Assembly: GCA_965215545.1 (NCBI GenBank)
Contig: OZ244066.1
Location: 1,488,001 to 1,552,000 of the forward strand
DNA length: 64,000 nucleotides
DNA from: MPNP01 sp965215545
Lineage (GTDB): Bacteria; Pseudomonadota; Alphaproteobacteria; Rhodobacterales; Rhodobacteraceae
Direction of reading: 5' to 3'
Part shown: piece by piece, positions 9,329-18,318 of the stretch
Numbering within the stretch: position 1 is the stretch's first letter
How the letters are laid out: each line of letters opens with the position of its first letter
Made by a program: the position numbers and the translations under genes
Notes under the pieces: generated by a model
Seen by the model: the letters and a program-made list of their open reading frames with translations, nothing else
Databases searched by the model: none
What the model was told of the DNA's origin: nothing

Positions 9329-10132
9329 ATGAACACTGCCGAGGAACTCGTATCGGTCACCGATCCCGGTGTATCCAACCGGGATCAGCAGAACCGGTGT
9401 GACCGGGCCAGCATCCACGTGTCCAACGTCCTTGCCTGGCTCTTTCCAATCCTGATGGTTGCCATCTGCATGCAGGTGGTGTTGCGCTCGCTTGGCCACA
9501 ACCAGGCCTGGCTTGATGATCTTCAATGGTGGCTTTATGGCACCGCAGCCCTGTTTGCGATCGGTTATGCCGTGACAACCGACAGCCATGTCCGCGTTGA
9601 TATCTTCCAGGAGCATTTTCCCGCCGCCAAGAAGAACCAGTTCGAGATCTTTGCCCTGGTCTGGCTGTTTCTGCCCTTTGTCATTCTTGCCTGGGACGTG
9701 ACGGTGCCCTATGCCATCCAGTCCATCACCAATGATGAGGGATCCGACAGCCCCAATGGGCTCCATAATCTCTGGATCCTCAAGGTCGTCATGAATTTGG
9801 CCTTCCTGTTCATCGGTTTTGCCACCTGGGCGGCTTATGTCCGCTTTCTGGCCCGTCTTGTGCGGCCGGCCCTCTGGCGCCAGGCTCTCTACGCCTTTCC
9901 GTCCACCGTCTACATCGTCAATCTGGCCATCTATTACAGTCTCTGGTGGTTCTACCGTCTCACCACGCCCGCCGATGTCTCCAATCGCGAGATTGGCCGG
10001 ATGCCGCTGTTCGGGACCTTCGAGATCGGACCGGAAGAGATGAAATACACCATCCTGTTTTCCCTGATCGCCGCGGTGGGCCTTATCGGGATCCTGCGCC
10101 TGCTGGCCCGGCGGGACACGGTGGAGGGCTAG
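9329..10132 (+). CDS. TRAP transporter small membrane subunit (DctQ family, large form)
   Basis: This is the 4-TM helper that links the binding protein to the permease. Hydrophobic segments include NVLAWLFPILMVAICMQVVL, LFAIGYAVTT with the DctQ-typical DSHVRVDIF after it, FALVWLFLPFVILAWDV and VVMNLAFLFIGFATWAAY, followed by an extra pair near the C-terminus. At 267 residues it exceeds the usual 160-190, as is common in the TakQ/mannitol-chloroaromatic branch. GCGGGAGG lies 10 bases before the ATG. Only three bases separate it from the large subunit. Confidence 0.9.
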   Translation: MNTAEELVSVTDPGVSNRDQQNRCDRASIHVSNVLAWLFPILMVAICMQVVLRSLGHNQAWLDDLQWWLYGTAALFAIGYAVTTDSHVRVDIFQEHFPAAKKNQFEIFALVWLFLPFVILAWDVTVPYAIQSITNDEGSDSPNGLHNLWILKVVMNLAFLFIGFATWAAYVRFLARLVRPALWRQALYAFPSTVYIVNLAIYYSLWWFYRLTTPADVSNREIGRMPLFGTFEIGPEEMKYTILFSLIAAVGLIGILRLLARRDTVEG

Positions 10133-10135
10133 ACC

Positions 10136-11584
10136 ATGTTCATTCTTGAATTCATTGGCCACTTCCTGACCCTGAATGAACTGGCGGTCCTGTGCCTCTT
10201 CCTCGGTTTCGTCTACCTGCTCTTTCGCGGTGTGCCGGTCGTCTATGCCCTCGTGGGAATCAGTCTCATCTTTGCCCTGATTGCCGAAATCTTCCTCGAT
10301 CCGTTCCGGGCCAATTTCCGGGACATCATCGAATTTGACCGGACCGGCATCAATTACCAGCGTCTCGGAGCCCTCGCCGGGCGTCTCTTTGGCAATATCG
10401 TCAAGAACCCTGTCCTCGTTGCCTTGCCGATGTTCATCTTCATGGGATTGATGCTCGACCAGTCCGGCGTCGCCCAGCGGATGATGCAATCGATGCAGAG
10501 GGTCTTTGGCAGCCTGCGTGGCGGGCTATCGCTGACCGTTCTCCTGATCGGCATCATCCTGGCCGCCTCGACGGGGGTTGTCGGGGCTTCCGTCACGCTT
10601 CTCGGTGTCATGGCATTGCCGGCCATGATGGCGCAGAAATACAACAAACCGATTGCCACCGGCACCATTGCCAGCGCCGGCACCCTCGGCATTCTGATCC
10701 CACCCTCGATCATGCTGGTGATCATGTCCGACCAGCTCGCCATCTCGCTGGGCGATCTCTTCATGGGCGCGTTTTTCCCGGGCCTCCTCCTCGGTGCCCT
10801 CTACATTGTCTTCATCGTGATCTATGGGTTGATCAGCCCCAACGCCATGCCCGTACCGGAGGAGACCGAGCATGTTGGCTGGGATGCCATCCGGGAAGTC
10901 CTTCTCGCGGTCCTGCCGCCGCTCCTGCTCATTCTCGTTGTACTCGGCTCGATCTTTGCCGGTCTTGCCACACCGACGGAAGCCTCTGGACTCGGGGCCC
11001 TCGGTGCCACCCTTCTCGCCGTGGCCAACGGCAATCTGAATGTCAAGGTTCTGAAAGAGGTCAGCCGGTCAACGATGGTGACCACAGGCTATATCGTCGG
11101 GATTTTTCTCGCGGCCAACTTCTTTGCCTTCGTCCTGCGGCGCTATGGTGGTGACGAGATCGTCGAAAGTCTGGTGCTTTCGGCCTTTGATGATCCCTAC
11201 ATGACGGTGCTCTTCATCCTGTTCATCGTGTTTCTGCTGGGATTCCTGCTCGACTGGATCGAAATCACCATCATCATCATGCCGCTCATGCTGCCGATCA
11301 TCCTGGGCCTCGATCTTGATATCCCGGGGTTCGGCGAGGTTCGTGACCCCTCGGTCGTCTGGTTTGCCATCCTTGTGGCCGTGACCCTCCAGACCTCGTT
11401 CCTGACACCCCCGGTCGGCTTTGCACTCTTCTATCTCAAGGGTGTCTGTCCATCGGGCATTTCCCTCAGCCACATCTATCGCGGGATCATCCCGTTCGTG
11501 ATCCTGCAGGTCATCGGTCTGATGATTGTCTTCAGCTTTCCGGAGCTCACCACCTGGCTTCCCTCGGTCGCCTACGCTGACTGA
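10136..11584 (+). CDS. TRAP transporter large permease subunit (DctM family)
   Basis: This ion-coupled permease has about 12-13 membrane segments over 482 residues. Typical DctM stretches are VALPMFIFMGLMLDQSG, LAASTGVVGASVTLLGVMALP and ASAGTLGILIPPSIMLVI, with LDWIEITIIIMPLMLPII near the end. Sequence style matches the mannitol/chloroaromatic TRAP branch, consistent with its two partners. It closes the operon; no T-rich terminator follows. Confidence 0.94.
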   Translation: MFILEFIGHFLTLNELAVLCLFLGFVYLLFRGVPVVYALVGISLIFALIAEIFLDPFRANFRDIIEFDRTGINYQRLGALAGRLFGNIVKNPVLVALPMFIFMGLMLDQSGVAQRMMQSMQRVFGSLRGGLSLTVLLIGIILAASTGVVGASVTLLGVMALPAMMAQKYNKPIATGTIASAGTLGILIPPSIMLVIMSDQLAISLGDLFMGAFFPGLLLGALYIVFIVIYGLISPNAMPVPEETEHVGWDAIREVLLAVLPPLLLILVVLGSIFAGLATPTEASGLGALGATLLAVANGNLNVKVLKEVSRSTMVTTGYIVGIFLAANFFAFVLRRYGGDEIVESLVLSAFDDPYMTVLFILFIVFLLGFLLDWIEITIIIMPLMLPIILGLDLDIPGFGEVRDPSVVWFAILVAVTLQTSFLTPPVGFALFYLKGVCPSGISLSHIYRGIIPFVILQVIGLMIVFSFPELTTWLPSVAYAD

Positions 11585-12026
11585 TCGTCCTGCGGGGACC
11601 CGCGGCCGCCAATCCGTTCCCGATCGGAGAATCGCGGATATGGCTTCACGTCCCCAGTCCCTCAGGGAGTCCGGCCGCCTCCGGACGTCCTGAGAGGGAT
11701 CAGGGGCAGTGCGGACGGGTTCGTCTCAAGGAGCCGTTCCCAAATCCGATCATCTGGGTTGGCACCCCTCTTGCCATCGCCTGCTGCTGTGATTGCCCAA
11801 GGCCACGCAGGACGGATGCACCCAATCGCATGTCATGACGCCCAGGCACCGGCAGTCTTGGCGGTTGGTGTGTCGAGTGCTCTGCCAGCATTTAATCCAA
11901 TGCGGATGACGGGAAGTGTCGCAAGGTGTGGGGCAATTGAGTTTTGAATGTGATGGTGCCAAGAGTCTCGAATGTCGGATGCACCGAGAGCGGAATGGAT
12001 TGGCTTCAACCGATCTGGATCATGGC
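11585..12026 (+). other. Convergent intergenic region without a recognisable gene
   Basis: This 442-bp gap lies between the TRAP permease (+) and the nucleosidase (-). It contains a short GCGGG/CCCGC hairpin near 11591 but no T tract. The only open frames are short, mutually overlapping and unlike known proteins. I see no gene here. Confidence 0.5.
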
Positions 12027-12980
12027 TCATTCAACTCCACGCATTTTCCGGAGCAGCACCTTGACAATCGTTGCAGCATTCCGCGTTGCCAGTCCCATGA
12101 ATGTTTCGACCTGGTTGGCTTGATCGCTGCCGCCGGCGAGGTCGGCTAGACTTCGAATGGCGATGAACGGGACAGTGTTGGCCCAAGCCACATGAGCCAC
12201 GGCTGCACTTTCCATGTCGAGAACGCGGGCGGCGAAGGTTCCGAACGCACAGTCGCGGAACTCCGCATTGCCGACAAAGGCTCCTCCCGAGACACCGGTG
12301 CCCCCAAACACGACCTTGGGAACATGTTCGAGACACCGGCTCTCATCAATGCAATGTTCAAGCTCGAGACCTGAGGTGGCCCGTCCCGCGGCTGCAAAAA
12401 GTCCTGCATGCACAGGGAACCAGAAGCGGGTCTCCGGTTCCGTTGACCCTTCCCTGGTGACGGTCAGGGAACGGGGGAACAGCATGCCGAAATTGACATA
12501 GGGGTATTCAAAGAACGGGACTGGCGCCCAATCCTCTTCCACTTTGCGTGCGATCAGGACCTCGAGATACTGGCCCCAGCGGTCGGCAATCACGACATCG
12601 CCGATATCCAGTGATGGATCGACACCACCCGCAGTGCCCGAGACGATGACAGCGTTGATGGGATAGATATCGAGTGCAAGCTGCATCGTCATTGCGGCAT
12701 TCACCATACCGATGCCACTCTGGAACAGGACAACATTCCGGCCCTCGAGGGTGCCAAGATAAAATTCGACGCCATTGATGGCCTCGACTGCCTGCAATTC
12801 CAGATCTGACAGAATGGCATCCTGCTCGGGCGCAAAGGCGGTCACGACAGCAATCCTGCCTTCCCCGCTCATATCGTGGGCATCGACAGGCCCTGTCAAT
12901 CCAACCATGATGGTGAGACCAGCCGCGGAGCCGGTGGCCCCGTGCGGACCGGCTCGGTTGCCCGGAGGGGTCGATGCCAC
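12027..12980 (-). CDS. mtnN: 5'-methylthioadenosine/S-adenosylhomocysteine nucleosidase, probably exported
   Basis: It cleaves adenine from MTA or SAH. The core has RIAVVTAFAPEQDAI (first catalytic Glu), FQSGIGMVNAA, VSGTAGGVDPSLDIGDVV, the nucleoside-binding MESAAVAHVA and IRSLADLAG (catalytic Asp). A hydrophobic stretch ending GPVDAHD looks like a signal peptide, as in longer periplasmic MTANs. The start is uncertain: ATG 12908 lies inside the hydrophobic core, GTG 12980 gives a full signal peptide of about 36 residues, and ATG 13031 lies inside the IS30 relic that begins near 12989. I prefer 12980. No clear ribosome site is seen at any of these starts, so the insertion may have damaged the 5' end. 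Confidence 0.85.
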   Translation of the reverse strand: MASTPPGNRAGPHGATGSAAGLTIMVGLTGPVDAHDMSGEGRIAVVTAFAPEQDAILSDLELQAVEAINGVEFYLGTLEGRNVVLFQSGIGMVNAAMTMQLALDIYPINAVIVSGTAGGVDPSLDIGDVVIADRWGQYLEVLIARKVEEDWAPVPFFEYPYVNFGMLFPRSLTVTREGSTEPETRFWFPVHAGLFAAAGRATSGLELEHCIDESRCLEHVPKVVFGGTGVSGGAFVGNAEFRDCAFGTFAARVLDMESAAVAHVAWANTVPFIAIRSLADLAGGSDQANQVETFMGLATRNAATIVKVLLRKMRGVE

Positions 12981-12988
12981 GGGGGCCC

Positions 12989-13620
12989 GATGGTCGCCCC
13001 AGTCTCGACAAGACCAGCCGGCGACGGTCATGCCATCGCGCCCCACCCCCTGACCGCTGCCGAACGAGGCCAGATTGATGCGTTCAGGACACGCGGCCTG
13101 TCCCAGGCCGGCATCGCCCGCCCGCACGACCGCCACCCCCTGGAAGTGGACGCAGGCCATCGCCGCCCGCATCGACGCCGACCTTGCCCGGGGCCCAACT
13201 GCCAGAGAGCCAACCCGATGGGTGGTCGCCATGCCGGGCGGGGCCACAGCCCCGACCGGGTGGACCAGTGTCGAACGGCCCGCCGGTGTCGAGTGCCAGG
13301 CGCGTGTCGGCGACTGGGAGGCCGACACGATCATCGGCATCATGTGATGACGGATCCGGGGGCCACAGGGGCGCACGGGTCAGCCTCGGGACCCGGGCCA
13401 CCACGTTCACCCTGCTGGCACGGGTGGAGCGCCAGACGGCCGCCGCCGTGGGCACCAGCCTGCAGGCCCTGCGCAAACCCGACACCCCGACCGCCATCCA
13501 CACCATCAGCCGGGGCGGCAAGGACTTCGCTCACCATGGACAGGTGGCGGCGGCTCCATGGCCGCCCTCGGGGACAACCCGCACCCAAGCCGACCCCAGG
13601 ACGGGGCGAGCAGTTACGTC
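12989..13620 (+). mobile_element. IS30-family transposase relic, copy 1
   Basis: The N-terminal IS30 helix-turn-helix (HPLTAAERGQIDAFRTRG) is readable near 13036-13110. The DDE-domain start RVGDWEADTIIGIM lies near 13303-13347 in another frame, and a further segment FTLLARVERQTAAAV with GKDFAHH lies at 13400-13545 in a third. The frames are broken by indels and a stop, and the C-terminal part is missing, so it is inactive. Its first 150 bp closely match copy 2 at 14930-15082 on the other strand. Confidence 0.75.
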
Positions 13621-13723
13621 AGGTTTTTGTGACGGGTATTTGTCAGTCGGGTTTTTGCAGGTTGGTTGCAGAGAATGTGGTTTGAAACACCGGACAGTTG
13701 CCATGACTGTGATTTCAAATCAA

Positions 13724-13757
13724 CCGATGATTGCAGTTTGAAGCCCGATGATTGCAG
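13724..13757 (+). repeat. 13-bp direct repeat downstream of IS30 relic
   Basis: CCGATGATTGCAG occurs at 13724-13736 and again at 13745-13757 (21-bp period). It lies between the IS30 relic and the beta-helix gene and may be scar sequence. No function can be assigned. Confidence 0.5.
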
Positions 13758-13786
13758 GTCGCTGCACCCAATCACTCAAAGGTTGG

Positions 13787-14440
13787 TCATTCCGACTGTG
13801 TGTTGCCTTCGCTGATCGGATTGCTGAGAACTGAACCCGGAGCGGCGGTTTCGGTGTTCGTGCTTTGACCGTTCTTGCCGCACTGGCCAGTCCGGTCGGT
13901 GGTCACGATGATTCCGGTCCAGCGGCCGCAGTTGACCTTCCCTCCCATAATTCTTGCTCCATCGGCGACGACCGCCGTTCCGTAAACCTCAGCGTTGCCT
14001 GTAACCAGTGTGTTGACCCCGGTAACTTTCGCCGACCCATATACCTTGGCAGTACCGGAAACAGATGCACTGTTCATGACTTTTGCCCGGTCATAAACAT
14101 GGGCGCGGCCTACGACACGTGCCTTGATCACTCTCGCGTTTCCATAAACTTGAACCACACCTCCTATACGCGCTGAAATCAATCGGGCGTTTCCATAAAT
14201 ATGGGCAGATCCGTAAGTTGAACCAGCTCGGAGAACCGCATTATCGGACACCCGACTGTATTCGCAAACCCATGAATCTGGGCCGACATAGGCGGTACTT
14301 TCAACTTGCGCACTGTCGGAAATCCAGCCACCATCCGAATGGTATATCCCGGGATCATCGTCAAAGAGGCAAGCCGACGCCGGCAACGCTATTCCCGCTA
14401 GCAAAAAAACGGTTGCAAATTTGATGAAGGCTATTTTCAT
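13787..14440 (-). CDS. Secreted left-handed beta-helix (hexapeptide-repeat) protein
   Basis: This 217-residue protein has a signal peptide (MKIAFIKFAT to ALPASA, followed by Cys24, so an atypical lipoprotein is possible). From about residue 35 to 185 it is built of imperfect 6-residue units such as GNARVI, GRAHVY and GNAEVY, the pattern of left-handed beta-helix folds as in YdcK-type proteins. The tail is Asn/Thr/Ser rich. ATG 14440 is chosen because AGGAGG lies directly upstream; the longer frame to 14569 would put the signal peptide internally. No catalytic residues can be named. It stands alone between two inverted IS30 relics. Confidence 0.75.
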   Translation of the reverse strand: MKIAFIKFATVFLLAGIALPASACLFDDDPGIYHSDGGWISDSAQVESTAYVGPDSWVCEYSRVSDNAVLRAGSTYGSAHIYGNARLISARIGGVVQVYGNARVIKARVVGRAHVYDRAKVMNSASVSGTAKVYGSAKVTGVNTLVTGNAEVYGTAVVADGARIMGGKVNCGRWTGIIVTTDRTGQCGKNGQSTNTETAAPGSVLSNPISEGNTQSE

Positions 14441-14929
14441 GCGTTCCTCCTGCGCAGATTGTTCACCTTCCGGTCGAACGATCCGCCCGGAGAGTCGGTG
14501 AGGTGTCGGTTCATCTTTCATTCCCACACGTAAATCCCGGGTCTGCCAAGGGTCAACCGCCGGGATCATGCTGGCCGAAGTCTACAGGTCTGCACGCGGC
14601 AAGGCAAGGCCCTGCCGCCGCGGTCATTTGTCACACATCACTCGGGATCTGCGGCTGATGGGAACGGTCAATCGTCATCAGGGTTGGGATTCCTTGTGCA
14701 TCGAGAGATGGGGTCGGTCCCAACGTCGGGACGTCAAATTCCACAGGATGGCCGCAATGGCAGGCTGATCGGGATCGTGCGTCAATCGGTTGGTGCCGCC
14801 CCCGGCCCGTCGGGTGACCACACGGGCGCATTGCAAATGCACCTGTCCCCATCGTGTCCATGGGGATCCTGGTGGTTTTGCGGGGCACGGGTGGAAACTG
14901 TGGGGTGGGTGGTCGCCAGGCGCTGCGCC
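14441..14929 (+). other. Non-coding stretch upstream of the beta-helix gene
   Basis: No credible gene is seen. The stretch should include the promoter of the beta-helix gene on the minus strand. Open frames here look like random GC-rich translation. Confidence 0.4.
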
Positions 14930-15082
14930 TGTTGGTGGCGGTCGAGCTCACGGGCGGTGGCGGCCTGGGACAGGCCGCTTGTCCTGAACGCATCAATCTG
15001 GCATCGTTCGGCAGCGGTCAGGTGGTGGGGCGCGATGGCATGACCGTCTCTGGCTGGTCTTGTCGAGACTGTGGCTGCCATC
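14930..15082 (-). mobile_element. IS30-family transposase relic, copy 2 (5' end only)
   Basis: On the minus strand, HHLTAAERCQIDAFRTSG and LSQAATARELDRH match the N-terminal domain of copy 1, and about 150 bp are nearly identical in DNA, including the untranslated lead-in with CAGTCTCGACAAGACCAGCC. Homology ends after the helix-turn-helix. The two copies face each other around the beta-helix gene. Confidence 0.7.
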
Positions 15083-15226
15083 TGGTTGGTTGGCAACCGA
15101 TCCGGACGTGTTTGTTTTGCTGTCAGGTGATTGAACGATGAATTCGACACGGTTGCGATCCGGGTATCGGTATGCACCATTGCCCGCAAGGTTGATTGAT
15201 TTTGATGACAGGTCCGCTGTAGACCC

Positions 15227-15994
15227 ATGACAGGACTGTTTGATCTGCACGGCCAGACAGCTGTCGTCACCGGGGCCAGCCGGGGTCTTGGCATGGCCAT
15301 GGCCCAAGGGCTTGCTGAAGCGGGGGCGGATATCGTGGCCCTGGCCCGCAGTGAGGACGGGCTGGAGGCGTTGACGCGGTCCATCAAGGGGCTGGGTCGG
15401 CGCTGTGTGCCGGTGCCGACGGACATGACATCCGTTGACGCAATCCGTCAGGGTTTCGGTCGCATTGCTGCTGCGGGATTGAGCCCGCAGATTCTGGTCA
15501 ACAATGCCGGTGTGGAGCAGATCTGCTCCTCGGCAGAACTTGAGGAGACGCTGTGGGACACGATCATCGACACCAACCTCAAGGGCAGTTTTTTCGCCGC
15601 GCAATGCTTTGCCAGGCCTCTTCTTGATGGTGGAAAGCCGGGCAGCATCATCAATCTCGGATCACTCACATCCGCTGTCGGTGTGGCAACGGCAGTTCCC
15701 TACAGCTCATCGAAGAGTGGCATTCTCGGCATGACCCGGGCGCTTTCGACCGAGTGGTCGGCCCATGGCATCCGCGTCAACGCCATCGGCCCCGGCTATT
15801 TCCGTACGGCGATGACGGAGGTGTTCTTTGCGGACACGGCGTGGCGGGACAGTCTGCGCTCCCGGATCCCGATTGGCCGATTTGGTCATCTGGATGACCT
15901 GAAAGGTGTGACAGTGTTTCTGGCCAGCCGGGCCTCATCATACATCACGGGCCAGATCCTTTACGTTGACGGCGGGTATCTGGCCTCTCTCTGA
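15227..15994 (+). CDS. SDR-family NAD(P)-dependent dehydrogenase (first gene of ABC/HisD-like operon)
   Basis: This is a 255-residue classical short-chain dehydrogenase with TGASRGLG (15-22) for cofactor, NNAG (92-95), Ser146, Tyr159 and Lys163 as catalytic residues, and a C-terminal GQILYVDGGY. It resembles gluconate 5-dehydrogenase/glucose dehydrogenase-type SDRs that oxidise polyols or sugar acids. It reads into an ABC importer and a HisD-like dehydrogenase with short gaps or overlaps, so it probably oxidises or isomerises the imported substrate. The substrate is not visible from sequence. Confidence 0.88.
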   Translation: MTGLFDLHGQTAVVTGASRGLGMAMAQGLAEAGADIVALARSEDGLEALTRSIKGLGRRCVPVPTDMTSVDAIRQGFGRIAAAGLSPQILVNNAGVEQICSSAELEETLWDTIIDTNLKGSFFAAQCFARPLLDGGKPGSIINLGSLTSAVGVATAVPYSSSKSGILGMTRALSTEWSAHGIRVNAIGPGYFRTAMTEVFFADTAWRDSLRSRIPIGRFGHLDDLKGVTVFLASRASSYITGQILYVDGGYLASL

Positions 15995-16020
15995 CTGCGG
16001 TGCGGGGGCTCGGTGACACG

Positions 16021-17142
16021 ATGACAGAGCGGGTTGTCGAACTCAGGGAGGTGTCCAAGAGTTTTGGCCGGACCCAGGTCATCAAGCGCGTCACGCTGGC
16101 TCTTGAGCGTGGCGAGTTCCTGACAATCGTTGGCCCGAGCGGGTGCGGGAAGACGACGCTGCTGCGCATGATCGCCGGCTTTGAAGAGCCGTCAGCCGGT
16201 GAGATTCGGATCAATGATGTGAATGTCCGGGATCTCGCCCCCTACAAACGATCCATTGGTATGGTGTTCCAGAGACTTGCCCTGTTTCCGCACATGACGG
16301 TTGCCGAGAACATTGCCTATCCACTGAAGATGCGACGCTTTCGTGTCCGGGACATTCCGGATCGGGTCAACGAGTCCCTGCAGTTGGTCAGGCTTGTGGG
16401 ATATGACGGCCGACGGCCCCATGAGTTGTCCGGGGGGCAGCAGCAACGTGTTGCCATTGCCCGTGCCCTGTCCTTTGATCCTGATCTTCTGCTTCTCGAT
16501 GAACCGCTTTCAGCACTGGACAGGAAACTGCGTGAGGACATGCAGCTTGAGTTTCGCCGGATCCAGCAGGAGCTGGGCGTGACGACAATCAACGTCACCC
16601 ATGACCAGCGTGAGGCCCTTGTCATGTCCGACACAATCGTTGTCATGAATGAGGGCGTCGTCCAGCAGACGGACACGCCTGCTGCGATCTATCGTCAACC
16701 CAGAAATCGCTTTGTTGCCCAATTTGTCGGCCTGACATCCGAACTCAAGGGTGTCGTGGCGCAGGTTCATGGCGAGGATCTTCGCATCCGCATTGGTTCC
16801 AGAACCCTGCATTCCACGATCGAGGGGGTGGATCTGTCCCCCGGCGACCCGGTCGATTGTGCAGTCCGCGCCGAGCACCTGTCATTCGTGCCATCAGGGG
16901 AAACGGGTTTTGTCAACACCGTCGATGGTGTAGTCCGGCAACGGATCTTTGAAGGTGACCGTCATGTTTACATGATCGAGGTCGATGCGTTGGGGCGCGC
17001 AGTCCTGCAACTTGTCGATCATGACATGTCGCCGCACAACACCGTCGAGGTCAATGAAGTTGTACGGATAGGCTGGAACGCCGGCGATATGCTGGTGTTT
17101 CGGTGCAATGGTGAATCAGAAGGAAAGGAGAGTGACCCATGA
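16021..17142 (+). CDS. ABC importer ATPase, spermidine/putrescine-type (PotA-like)
   Basis: This 373-residue ATPase has Walker A GPSGCGKTT, Q-loop region MVFQRLALFPHMT, signature LSGGQQQRVAIA, Walker B LLLLDEPLSALD and H-loop NVTHDQREAL. Residues from about 240 form a TOBE-type regulatory domain. The ATG at 16021 is preferred over a GTG at 16000, which would add only a short non-conserved lead. Its stop overlaps the start of the binding-protein gene (ATGA), so translation is coupled. Confidence 0.92.
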   Translation: MTERVVELREVSKSFGRTQVIKRVTLALERGEFLTIVGPSGCGKTTLLRMIAGFEEPSAGEIRINDVNVRDLAPYKRSIGMVFQRLALFPHMTVAENIAYPLKMRRFRVRDIPDRVNESLQLVRLVGYDGRRPHELSGGQQQRVAIARALSFDPDLLLLDEPLSALDRKLREDMQLEFRRIQQELGVTTINVTHDQREALVMSDTIVVMNEGVVQQTDTPAAIYRQPRNRFVAQFVGLTSELKGVVAQVHGEDLRIRIGSRTLHSTIEGVDLSPGDPVDCAVRAEHLSFVPSGETGFVNTVDGVVRQRIFEGDRHVYMIEVDALGRAVLQLVDHDMSPHNTVEVNEVVRIGWNAGDMLVFRCNGESEGKESDP

Positions 17143-18245
17143 ATGAGTCCACCATGAATGAGGCCAGTTCAGCGATGATTTCAAGACGGACAGTCTTGCA
17201 GGCCGGTGCCGCGACCGCGTCCATGCTGGCCTTGCCCTCGATCCTCCGTGCCCAGACCAAGCCCGACGAGATCATCGTTCGTGCATGGGGTGGCGCATGG
17301 GGCGAGTCCCTGAAAGCCGGTGTCGGCGACCCGTTCACGGCGATGACCGGGATCAATGTCCGGCTGGACTTTACCGAAGATAATGAAATCAAGCCGAAGA
17401 TCTGGGCTGCCGTTGATCAGGGGCGGGTGCCACCGATTCATGTCAACTGGGACACAACGACCAACGCGACGATTTCGGCCCTGCGAGGCGCAACTGTCGA
17501 TCTGTCCGACCTGTCCAATCTGGAGGGGCTGCTGCCGCTGCACAGGCCCGTCGGTCTGGATGGCTATCCCCTGGTCAATACCTACGCCTATGTCTATGTC
17601 TGTGCCTATCGGCCCGAGGCCTTCCCCGACGGCCCCCCGGAGTCATGGACCGTCTTGATCGATCCCGACTTCAAGGGCCGTTGTGCGCTGTATGATGATG
17701 GCATTGGCTTCAACCCCATTGCGGTGATCGCCGGCGGCGGAACGTTTGAGGACATTCCGGACAACATGGAGCCCGGTTACGAATTCTACCGGAAGCTCAA
17801 GGAGAATGATCCGTTGCTCGGTGAAGATGCCGATTTCACGACATGGTTCCAGAACGGGGAAATCGATGTCGCCTGCACCATTTCCGTGAATGCCCGGGCC
17901 GCCCGCCAAAATGGCATCAATGTCGAGTGGACCGTACCGAAGGAAGGCTGCAAGGTCGATACGGACGGGCTCTGGATTCCGAAGGGCTTGCCGGCCAATG
18001 AGGAGCACTGGGCCAGGGAATTCATCAACTACGCACTGTCACGGGAAGCACAGGAGACATGGACATCGTTGCTGGGTCTGCCGCCTGTCTATCCCGGCAT
18101 CGCGCCGCCCGCTGATCTGGTCGGGGACCCGTCCTATCCCACGACACCCGAGGATTTTGCCAGGCTGGTGTCCGTCCCATCACCGGTGCTTGTTGCCAAC
18201 CAGCCCATCTGGTTTGCCAAGTTCAGCGAGATTTTCCAAGGCTGA
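17139..18245 (+). CDS. ABC importer substrate-binding protein, PotD/PotF-like, Tat-exported
   Basis: This is a 368-residue periplasmic receptor. A twin-arginine leader is visible (SRRTVLQAGAATASMLALP, then RAQ), so it is probably exported folded. The mature protein follows the PotD/extracellular solute-binding family 1 pattern (IIVRAWGGAWGESLKAGVGD, NWDTTTNATISAL, GLWIPKGLPANEEHWAREFINY). In polyamine receptors acidic residues hold the ligand; I cannot confirm them here, so the ligand is open. The flanking dehydrogenases argue for a polyol-like or sulfonated C3 compound rather than a polyamine. Confidence 0.9.
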   Translation: MNESTMNEASSAMISRRTVLQAGAATASMLALPSILRAQTKPDEIIVRAWGGAWGESLKAGVGDPFTAMTGINVRLDFTEDNEIKPKIWAAVDQGRVPPIHVNWDTTTNATISALRGATVDLSDLSNLEGLLPLHRPVGLDGYPLVNTYAYVYVCAYRPEAFPDGPPESWTVLIDPDFKGRCALYDDGIGFNPIAVIAGGGTFEDIPDNMEPGYEFYRKLKENDPLLGEDADFTTWFQNGEIDVACTISVNARAARQNGINVEWTVPKEGCKVDTDGLWIPKGLPANEEHWAREFINYALSREAQETWTSLLGLPPVYPGIAPPADLVGDPSYPTTPEDFARLVSVPSPVLVANQPIWFAKFSEIFQG

Positions 18246-18318
18246 CGATCTTGTCGCCCGGCACCGCCCCCAATCGCTGTGGGGGTGATGCCGGAGCGGT
18301 CCTTCCGCGGTTGTCCAC

